From Nonomuraea glycinis (GTDB lineage Bacteria > Actinomycetota > Actinomycetes > Streptosporangiales > Streptosporangiaceae), in NCBI RefSeq assembly GCF_014646515.1, contig NZ_BMNK01000004.1:238719-302718 (forward strand): 64,000 nucleotides of DNA, given 5' to 3'. The notes beneath the pieces were generated by a model. That model was given only the letters and a program-made list of their open reading frames with translations, ran no database searches and was not told where the DNA came from. Position numbers and translations under genes: made by a program. This document shows, piece by piece, positions 58,193 to 64,000 of the stretch (within the stretch, counting starts at the first letter, position 1; every line of letters starts with the position of its first letter).

Positions 58193-58843
58193 TCACCGCG
58201 TCGCGACGGCCTCGCCGATGGGGATGTCGCCGGTGACGAGCTCCAGGGTGCGGCGGCCGGCGTACGGGGCGCGCAGCAGCGCGGCGATGACGGCGGCGAC
58301 GTCGTCGCGCGGCACCGAGCCCGGCGGCACCTCGGGGGCCAGCCGCACCAGGCCGATTCCCGGCTCGTCGGTGAGCCGGCCCGGCCGCAGGATCGTCCAG
58401 TCCAGGTCCCGGCTGCGCAGGTCCTCCTCGGCCTCGGTCTTGGCCCTGATGTAGGTGGCCCACACCTCGTCGCTCCCGGGGGCGGGCGGCTTGCCCGCGC
58501 CCATGCTGGAGATCTGCACGAAGGTCCGCACGCCCGCCCGCTCGGCGGCGTCGGCCAGCAGGACGGAGGCCGCCCGGTCGACGGTGTCCTTGCGCGCGAC
58601 GCCGCTGCCCGGCCCGGCGCCCGCCGCGAAGACCACCGCGTCGGCGTCGCGCAGGGTCTCGGCGACCTCCGCCACGCTCGACTTCTCCAGGTCGCAGAGC
58701 ACGGCCTCGGCCCCGGTCGCCTCGACGTCGGCGAGGTGCGCCGGGTTGCGCACCAGGCCCGCCGCGCCCGCGCCGAGCAGCTTCGCCAGCCGCAACGCGA
58801 TCTTGCCATGCCCGCCCGCGATGATGATCCTCATGGTCGCCAT
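58193..58843 (-). CDS. NAD(P)H-binding SDR-like protein (atypical, NmrA/YwnB type)
   Basis: About 216 residues from the ATG at 58843; the ATG at 58834 is also possible. Opening RIIIAGGHGKIALRLAKLL is the atypical SDR dinucleotide fold. FVQISSMGAG and YIRAKTEAEEDLRSRDLDWTILRPGRL match the NAD(P)-binding_10 family with the Tyr/Lys region. Reaction unknown. It diverges from the HAD gene with only 14 bp between the start codons. Confidence 0.87.
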   Translation of the reverse strand: MATMRIIIAGGHGKIALRLAKLLGAGAAGLVRNPAHLADVEATGAEAVLCDLEKSSVAEVAETLRDADAVVFAAGAGPGSGVARKDTVDRAASVLLADAAERAGVRTFVQISSMGAGKPPAPGSDEVWATYIRAKTEAEEDLRSRDLDWTILRPGRLTDEPGIGLVRLAPEVPPGSVPRDDVAAVIAALLRAPYAGRRTLELVTGDIPIGEAVATR

Positions 58844-58857
58844 GGTGTCATGGAGAT

Positions 58858-59550
58858 ATGGACGACTTCCCTGAGGCACCCACTCCGGCGTTTCTCTTCG
58901 ACCTGGACGGCACCTTGATCGACAGTGTCTACCAGCATGTGATCGCCTGGCGGCAGGCGCTGTCGGGGCTGGGCATCGACCTGTCGGTGTGGCGGATCCA
59001 CCGGCGCATCGGCATGAGCGGCGGGCTGTTCGTGAACGCGCTGCTGCGGGAGACCGGGCTGAAGCTGACGCAGGAGCAGATCGACGCGTTGCAGTCGACG
59101 CACGCCACGGCTTACGAGCAGCAGGCGGACTCCGTCCGGCCGCTGCCCGGCGCGGTCGAGCTGCTGACGGAGCTGACCTCGCGCGGCGTGCCCTGGGCGA
59201 TCGCGACCAGCGGTTACGCGCGTACGGCCAGGCTCGCGCTGGGCCTGCTGGGGCTGCCCGAGGACGCGCCGATGGTGACCCGGGACATGGTGCGCCGGGC
59301 CAAGCCCGACCCGGACCTGTTCCTGGCCGGCGCCGCCCTGCTGCGGGTGAACCCGGCGCATGCCATGGTGGTGGGTGACAGCATCTGGGATCTGCTCGCC
59401 GCACGGAGGGCGGGCGCGCTCGGGATCGGGCTGCTGTCGGGCGGCTACGGCCGGGACGAGCTCGAACGGGCGGGCGCGTTCAGGGTCTACGCCGACCCCG
59501 CCGACATGCTGGACCGGCTCGATGAGCTGGGGGTCCGGCAGAGCGACTGA
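58858..59550 (+). CDS. HAD-superfamily sugar-phosphatase-like hydrolase
   Basis: 230 residues. HAD motif I DLDGTLIDS, motif II in AIATSGY, motif III Lys in RRAKPDPDLF and motif IV VVGDSIWD. The helical cap (20-90) belongs to the subclass I, beta-phosphoglucomutase/phosphoglycolate phosphatase type. The GGAG before ATG 58858 is very close. The substrate is unknown; the next gene is Gnd, so a sugar phosphate is possible. Confidence 0.9.
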   Translation: MDDFPEAPTPAFLFDLDGTLIDSVYQHVIAWRQALSGLGIDLSVWRIHRRIGMSGGLFVNALLRETGLKLTQEQIDALQSTHATAYEQQADSVRPLPGAVELLTELTSRGVPWAIATSGYARTARLALGLLGLPEDAPMVTRDMVRRAKPDPDLFLAGAALLRVNPAHAMVVGDSIWDLLAARRAGALGIGLLSGGYGRDELERAGAFRVYADPADMLDRLDELGVRQSD

Positions 59551-59610
59551 TGGGAATATCCGGCCGAACCGTCCGGCTGGATCATGCGTATCCCTCACAG
59601 AGGAGCTGAC

Positions 59611-61035
59611 ATGGACTTGGCAGATATCGGCGTCACCGGCCTGGCCGTGATGGGCCGCAACCTGGCTCGCAACCTGGCCAGGCATGGCTACACGGTGGCC
59701 CTGCACAACCGGTCGGAAGGCCGTACCCAAGAGCTCGTGCGGGAGTTCGGCGGCGAGGGGACGTTCGTGCCCGCGCGGGAGCTGGCGGACTTCGTCGCCT
59801 CGCTGAAGCGGCCCCGGCGGGCGATCATCATGGTGAAGGCGGGCGCCGGCACGGACGCGGTGATCGACCAGCTCGCGGCGCTCATGGAGCCAGGCGACAT
59901 GATCGTCGACGGCGGCAACGCGCACTTCGCCGACACCCGCCGGCGCGAGGCCGCGCTGCGCGAGCAGGGCATCCACTTCGTCGGCAGCGGCATCTCCGGC
60001 GGCGAGGAGGGCGCGCTGCTCGGCCCGAGCATCATGCCGGGCGGTTCGAAGGAGTCCTGGGAGGCGCTCGGCCCGATCCTCCAGGACATCTCGGCCAAGG
60101 TGGACGGCGTGCCCTGTGCGGTGCACGTGGGCCCGGACGGCGCCGGGCACTTCGTGAAGATGGTGCACAACGGTATCGAATATTCCGACATGCAGCTCAT
60201 CGCGGAGTCGTACGACCTGCTGCGCCAGGCGCTCGGCGTCACCCCCGCCGAGCTGGCGGAGGTGTTCAGGCAGTGGAACGAGGGCGAGCTCGGCTCCTAC
60301 CTGATCGAGATCACCGCCGAGGTGCTGGAGCAGGTCGACGCCGAGACCGGCAAGCCGTTCGTGGACGTGGTGGTGGACCAGGCCGAGCAGAAGGGCACCG
60401 GCCGGTGGACCGTGCAGAGCGCGCTGGAGCTGGGCGTGCCGGTGACGGGGATCGCCGAGGCGGTGTTCGCCAGGGCGCTGTCCGGTCACCCGGAGCAGCG
60501 GCGGGCCGCCCGGTCGCTGGAGGGTCCCGAGGTGTCCGGGGACGGCGCCAAGGAGCTGGTCGAGGACGTACGGCAGGCGCTGTACGCATCCAAGATCGTC
60601 GCCTACGCGCAGGGCTTCGACCAGATGGCGGCCGCGTCCAAGGAGTACGGCTGGGACGTGGACCTGGGCGCGATGGCCACCATCTGGCGTGGCGGCTGCA
60701 TCATCAGGGCCAAGTTCCTGGACCGGATCCGCGCCGCCTACGACGCCGACCCGAACCTGCCGACGCTGCTGGCGGACCCGACGTTCGCGGCCGCGGTCAA
60801 CCTGGCGCAGGAGTCCTGGCGCCGGGTGGTGACCACGGCGGTGCGGATCGGGGTGCCGACGCCCGGCTTCTCCTCGGCGCTGGCCTACTACGACGGGCTG
60901 CGGCGTGACCGGCTGCCCGCCTCGCTGGTGCAGGGGCTGCGCGACTACTTCGGCGCGCACACCTACCACCGGGTGGACAAGGAGGGCTCCTTCCACACCG
61001 ACTGGTCGGGCGACCGCGCCGAGCACCCGGCCTAG
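59611..61035 (+). CDS. gnd: 6-Phosphogluconate dehydrogenase (decarboxylating)
   Basis: 474 residues with AGGAG before the ATG. NADP fold GVTGLAVMGRNLARNLA with NRS after the second strand (NADP preference), VDGGNAHF, substrate motif GSGISGGEEGALLGPSIMPGG, catalytic Lys in HFVKMVHNGIEYSDMQ, and IWRGGCIIRAKFL. It matches the long, dimeric NADP-dependent Gnd of the oxidative pentose phosphate pathway. It ends in THTYHRVDKEGSFHTDWSG, as usual. A duplication and a 13-bp hairpin follow. Confidence 0.95.
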   Translation: MDLADIGVTGLAVMGRNLARNLARHGYTVALHNRSEGRTQELVREFGGEGTFVPARELADFVASLKRPRRAIIMVKAGAGTDAVIDQLAALMEPGDMIVDGGNAHFADTRRREAALREQGIHFVGSGISGGEEGALLGPSIMPGGSKESWEALGPILQDISAKVDGVPCAVHVGPDGAGHFVKMVHNGIEYSDMQLIAESYDLLRQALGVTPAELAEVFRQWNEGELGSYLIEITAEVLEQVDAETGKPFVDVVVDQAEQKGTGRWTVQSALELGVPVTGIAEAVFARALSGHPEQRRAARSLEGPEVSGDGAKELVEDVRQALYASKIVAYAQGFDQMAAASKEYGWDVDLGAMATIWRGGCIIRAKFLDRIRAAYDADPNLPTLLADPTFAAAVNLAQESWRRVVTTAVRIGVPTPGFSSALAYYDGLRRDRLPASLVQGLRDYFGAHTYHRVDKEGSFHTDWSGDRAEHPA

Positions 61036-61052
61036 CCACCGAGCATCCGGCC
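61021..61052. repeat. 20-bp-spaced duplication over the gnd stop codon
   Basis: GAGCACCCGGCC (61021-61032) and GAGCATCCGGCC (61041-61052) flank the TAG stop at 61033-61035. Confidence 0.6.
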
Positions 61053-61075
61053 CGGACGTCGAACGTCCGGGCCGG
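61047..61075. terminator. Perfect 13-bp hairpin after gnd
   Basis: CCGGCCCGGACGT and ACGTCCGGGCCGG pair perfectly around the loop CGA, 12 bp after the stop codon. Confidence 0.75.
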
Positions 61076-61134
61076 CCGACGCGGCGGGATCAGGTTCCCG
61101 CGAGCCTGCGCAGGGCGGTGGATCAGCTTTCCGC

Positions 61135-61899
61135 TTAAGTCCTGTGCAGGTTGGCGATGGCGGACACCAGGCAGTAGCCGATCGGTCCGGCCGCGTCGTG
61201 CACGGTGCACTGGCCGGCCGCGACCCCCTCGGTGCTGAGGTGACCGGTGGCGTCCATGCCGATCACCTCGCCCTCCGGCAGGCGCGCCAGGTTGAGCGTG
61301 TAGTCGGCGTTGATGAACTGCAGGCCGCCGCTGTCCATGCCGCTGAGAGGGCTGGCGAAGTCGGCGGCCAGCGCCGCCCGCACGAACGGGGAGAGCCTCT
61401 CTTCCTCGACGAGCGGGCAGGTCTCACGCATCCAGATCCGCCTGCGTCCCGGCCCGTTCCACCCCGGCAGCGACCACAGGTCGAACGGCGGGACCCAGCC
61501 GCCCGGGTGCTCCGGCGGCGGCCCGTCGGGCGGGCTCTCGTCCCACGCCGGGGTGACCGGCCGGTCGCCGGCGGGCTGCTCGCCCTTCCTCAGCAGGACG
61601 ACGCTCGCCCGGCCGATGACGCCCTGCTCGGTGCTGAGCACGGCGTCGGCCACCCGGATCCGGCGCCCGTCCCTGACCAGGGCGACCTCGACGGTGATCG
61701 GCAGCATCGGGCTGTTGCGGAACAGGTCGACGGTGAGCCTGGCGAAGTGCATCTCCGGGTCGCCGTACTCCTCCTCGACGGCGCTGGCGGCGAGGCCGCC
61801 GATCAGGCGGCCGTGGAGCATGCCGGGGGCCCAGGGACTGCGGGCGTGCGGGGCGGGGACGAACCCTGCCGCGCCGCGCGTGAAGAACGCTGACGTCAC
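61135..61899 (-). CDS. Thioesterase family protein (double hot-dog, acyl-CoA thioesterase-like)
   Basis: About 254 residues from the GTG at 61899 (VTSAFFTRG). Two hot-dog halves are visible: MLHGRLIGGLAASAVE followed by ARLTVDLFRNSPMLPITVEV, and in the second half FINADYTLNLARLPEGEVIGMDATG. The pattern belongs to the TesB-like thioesterase-domain proteins of actinobacteria. The acyl substrate is unknown. The 227 bp upstream (61900-62126) hold no recognisable gene. Confidence 0.8.
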   Translation of the reverse strand: MTSAFFTRGAAGFVPAPHARSPWAPGMLHGRLIGGLAASAVEEEYGDPEMHFARLTVDLFRNSPMLPITVEVALVRDGRRIRVADAVLSTEQGVIGRASVVLLRKGEQPAGDRPVTPAWDESPPDGPPPEHPGGWVPPFDLWSLPGWNGPGRRRIWMRETCPLVEEERLSPFVRAALAADFASPLSGMDSGGLQFINADYTLNLARLPEGEVIGMDATGHLSTEGVAAGQCTVHDAAGPIGYCLVSAIANLHRT

Positions 61900-62126
61900 A
61901 GAATGGGATTCTAGAGCAGCGCCGTCCGGGCGCGGCCAGGTCGTCAGGCCGGGTGGACGCGCAGCGCCTGGACGCTGGAAGCTCATCGAGAGCTTCGTCA
62001 ACAACATCGGCATCCCTCCCAACCGTGAGGCAGCGGTACCCCACCCGATGGTGGCGCCCGAAGGCTCGAGGAGATATCGCATACCCCGCCTGGTGCGGGT
62101 GGGGGCGGGTTCCGTAGGATCCGACG

Positions 62127-62555
62127 GTGCGAGATTCAGGTGAAGACCCCCGGCCCGCCAAGGGCGCTGTGCGTGAGGTGTCGTCGGCGCAGGCCGTGAA
62201 GCTGTCCTACTCCCCCGATCTCGACGGTCTGGCCGACCCCGGTGAGATCGTCTGGGCCTGGGTGCCGTACGAGGAGGATCCTGGGCGTGGCAAGGACCGG
62301 CCGCTGCTCGTCGTGGGCCGCAGCGGGCGCGGGCTTCTGGGCATGATGCTTTCCAGCCAGGGCGACGACGGGCCCGAGTGGATGAGCGTCGGCGCGTGGG
62401 GGCGTGACGGGAAGGCCTCCTTTGTACGGCTGGATCGGGTGTTCGTGCTGGACGAGGACGACATCCGGCGCGAAGGAGCCATCATGGACGCCGACCAGTT
62501 CGTGCACGTCGCGGCCCGCCTGATGAAGATGTACAACTGGTCCGCCGGCCGCTGA
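62127..62555 (+). CDS. PemK/MazF-like toxin-fold protein without an adjacent antitoxin
   Basis: 142 residues from GTG 62127. The MazF-type beta-barrel core is seen as GEIVWAWVPYEEDPGRGKDRPLLVVG (ends given: GEIVWAWVPY and KDRPLLVVG), MMLSSQGDD and FVRLDRVFVLDEDDIRREG. A 25-residue N-terminal lead with YSPDLDG precedes it. Solo proteins of this group are common in actinobacteria. RNase activity is not proven, and no small antitoxin gene lies on either side. Confidence 0.78.
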   Translation: MRDSGEDPRPAKGAVREVSSAQAVKLSYSPDLDGLADPGEIVWAWVPYEEDPGRGKDRPLLVVGRSGRGLLGMMLSSQGDDGPEWMSVGAWGRDGKASFVRLDRVFVLDEDDIRREGAIMDADQFVHVAARLMKMYNWSAGR

Positions 62556-62569
62556 CCCTGGCCCAGGCG

Positions 62570-62977
62570 CTACGGCTGGTGCCAGTGTGGGACCTGGCCC
62601 GGCTCGTGCAGGTGGTAGTCGGGGGCGCCCTCCAGGGCCTTCTCCTCGCCGCCCGGCGTATAGGTGACGATCAGACGGAGTGGACGCCAGGTGGTGTTGT
62701 GCGTCGAGTGGAAGACGCCTCTCGGGATGTGCACGGTGTCGCCCTCCCGGATGGGGAACGGCTCGGCGTCGTCGACCATCTGGCCGGCCTCGCCGGAGAT
62801 CACGTAGAGGATCTCCTCGGCGTCCGGGTGATTGTGGCGGGCGTGGCCCTGGCCGGGGTTGACGATGACCTCGCCCAGGGTGCTGCTCGCGCCGGGGACG
62901 AGCGACGGAGTGACGAACCACTTGATCGAGCCCCAGTCGAAGGTCATGGTCGACACATTGTCCGGATTTATCAGCAT
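62570..62977 (-). CDS. Cupin-domain protein
   Basis: 135 residues. Single cupin with metal ligands in HARHNHPDAEEILYVISG (His, His, Glu) and IPRGVFHSTHN (His). The C-terminal VTYTPGGEEKALEG is common in small actinobacterial cupins. The ATG follows the TAA stop of the Tm-1-like remnant without a gap (TAAATG), so it was once translated from the same mRNA. Confidence 0.88.
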   Translation of the reverse strand: MLINPDNVSTMTFDWGSIKWFVTPSLVPGASSTLGEVIVNPGQGHARHNHPDAEEILYVISGEAGQMVDDAEPFPIREGDTVHIPRGVFHSTHNTTWRPLRLIVTYTPGGEEKALEGAPDYHLHEPGQVPHWHQP

Positions 62978-63269
62978 TTAGAGCTCCAGATTCTTGAAGG
63001 CAGTGACCTGCTCGGCGATGGGACCGCCGTGGTGGTCAGGCCCAGGTGCGGGACGAGCATGTCGGCTCCCGCCTCGGCCATGGCGGGCGCCTGGTCCTCG
63101 TCGAAGCCGCGACCTGGTCATTGGGTACGTCCACCGGGTACGACACGCCCGGCTCGCCGGTGCCCGTATCGATCACCAGAACGTCCCGGCCGAGCCCGAT
63201 CAGCCTGTCACGCAGCCATCCGTATTCCTGGCCCTTGGTATCCAGCGTGCCGATGAGGACGACGGTCAT
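62978..63269 (-). pseudogene. Tm-1-like ATP-binding (UPF0261) gene fossil
   Basis: The N-terminal 55 residues are clear: MTVVLIGTLDTKGQEYGWLRD, GEPGVSYPVDVPNDQVA, the nucleotide-binding start of Tm-1-like proteins. It then loses frame. The downstream remains show MAEAGADMLVPHLGLTT in one frame and IAEQVTAFKNLEL with the final TAA in another. These are the ends of the C-terminal PEP-hydrolase-like domain. A full protein would be several hundred residues, so a large internal deletion and frameshifts have occurred. Confidence 0.75.
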
Positions 63270-63303
63270 CTTCCGACGCTAACCCGGCTGCGATCATTGG
63301 CCT

Positions 63304-64000
63304 ATGCGTGTTGCAGTGATCGGGAGCGGCATCGTCGGCGCCGCCGCCGCTTACCACCTGAGCGGCCACGGCGTGTCCGTCACCGTGATCGACGGGGGTT
63401 ACCGGGGCGAGGCGACGCAGGCGGGGGCGGGCATCGTGTGCCCGTGGGTGGACCATCCGGACGACGAGGACTGGTACCAACTGACCCGGGAGGGCGCCCG
63501 CCGCTACCCCGAGCTCGTCGGCGCCCTGGGCGAGGACATCGGCTACGCCCAGGTGGGGGCACTCCTGGTGTCGGAGGAGCCCGCCGAGCTGGAGCCGGTG
63601 CGCGCCCTGCTGGCCCGCCGCTACGCGGAGGCACCGGAGATGGGCGTGGTCTCGGACGTGACGGCGCCGTCGGCGCTGTTCCCGCCGATCGCCGAGGACC
63701 TGAGCGCGCTGCTCGTCCCCGGCGCCGCCCGGGTCGACGGGCGCGCGGTGCGGGACGCGCTCCTGGGTGCGGCCCTCCGCCAGGGCGCGGAGCTGCGTAC
63801 GGGAACGGCGACGATCACCCCCGACGGCCAGGTGCTGGTACGAGCGGCGCGTGAGGCCGACGCGCGCGGCCGGTCGCTGTCCCCGCCTCCGCCCGAGGCA
63901 CGCGGCACGACCGGCGGCCGACCGTCCTGGCGCCAGGGCGCCCCGGAACCCCCGTCACCTGAACGCCCAGGACGCGAGCCCGCCGGCGAGCACACGACCG
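63304..64000 (+). CDS. FAD-dependent amino-acid oxidase/dehydrogenase (DadA-like), 3' partial
   Basis: The frame from ATG 63304 is open to the window end (232 residues). The FAD fold is VAVIGSGIVGAAAAYHLSGHG with Asp ending the second strand (VIDGG) and the conserved TQAGAGIVCPW, as in DadA and related DAO-family enzymes. From about residue 188 a Pro/Arg/Gly-rich stretch (SLSPPPPEARGTTGGRPS and beyond) replaces the expected beta strands. It may be an insertion like the enzyme I repeats or the mark of a disrupted reading frame beyond the window. Confidence 0.8.
   Translation, partial: MRVAVIGSGIVGAAAAYHLSGHGVSVTVIDGGYRGEATQAGAGIVCPWVDHPDDEDWYQLTREGARRYPELVGALGEDIGYAQVGALLVSEEPAELEPVRALLARRYAEAPEMGVVSDVTAPSALFPPIAEDLSALLVPGAARVDGRAVRDALLGAALRQGAELRTGTATITPDGQVLVRAAREADARGRSLSPPPPEARGTTGGRPSWRQGAPEPPSPERPGREPAGEHTT

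Noticed and set aside
1-64000. rRNA, tRNA or prophage regions
   Set aside because: No cloverleaf-like or rRNA-like sequence and no phage structural or integrase genes were seen; the only mobile element found is the IS605-type unit.

Overview
This is about 64 kb of chromosomal DNA from a high-GC actinobacterium. Third codon positions are almost all G or C, GTG starts and ATGA/GTGA overlaps are common, and the gene families (WYL and TetR regulators, STAS/HATPase partner-switching proteins, an MshD-like double GNAT, a solo MazF, a QsuB-type dehydratase) fit the Streptosporangiaceae or Nonomuraea group. That placement is my inference; no rRNA or tRNA gene is present to fix it. The 5' gene and the last 3' gene run off the window edges. 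No gene-free stretch exceeds about 300 bases.

Layout. 1-11.6 kb: end of a large secreted carboxypeptidase-regulatory/malectin protein, a CocE-type hydrolase with a WYL regulator, an SDR, a DUF3311-MctP monocarboxylate symporter pair, an ABC-2 exporter pair and an Lpd-like flavoprotein. 10.9-16.1 kb: a quinate/shikimate module (TetR, QsuB-type 3-dehydroshikimate dehydratase, shikimate dehydrogenase, divergent MHS-family transporter) with two matching 18-bp operator-like dyads in the divergent promoter. 16.2-21.0 kb: a tightly coupled four-gene operon made of a coiled-coil protein, a Cas4/RecB-like Fe-S nuclease, an unrecognised 475-residue protein and an SF1 helicase. It reads like eukaryotic Dna2 split into separate subunits and is my main candidate for an undescribed system. 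21-27 kb: GNAT, STAS, TetR, HATPase anti-sigma factor, Ppx/GppA, a true formylglycine-generating enzyme and a MurG paralogue. 27-33 kb: three tandem paralogous membrane proteins behind a GT-C glycosyltransferase, then a two-component system. 33-43 kb: a NACHT NTPase next to two tandem RlaP-type nucleotidyltransferases, then GNAT, methyltransferase, CBS, YjbR, B3/4 and serine hydrolase genes. 44-51 kb: a self-contained mannitol-type PTS operon with DeoR regulator, PfkB kinase, IIC, IIB, IIA, a zinc dehydrogenase, its own HPr and its own enzyme I. 51-58 kb: a Clp ATPase, then a decayed patch with a beta-lactamase-family gene broken by a frameshift and by an IS605-type element, and a deleted histidine kinase beside an intact response regulator. 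58-64 kb: NAD(P)-binding protein, HAD hydrolase, Gnd, thioesterase, MazF-like protein, cupin, a Tm-1-like gene fossil and a FAD oxidoreductase.

A pattern crossing all regions is short tandem duplication. At many genes the 3' end, often with the stop codon, has been copied two to four times (units of 10, 16, 20, 31, 34, 42, 48 and 68 bp). Inside genes the repeated units are multiples of three (12, 33 and 36 bp). This looks like a genome-wide slippage or segmental-duplication signature and not like a set of functional arrays.
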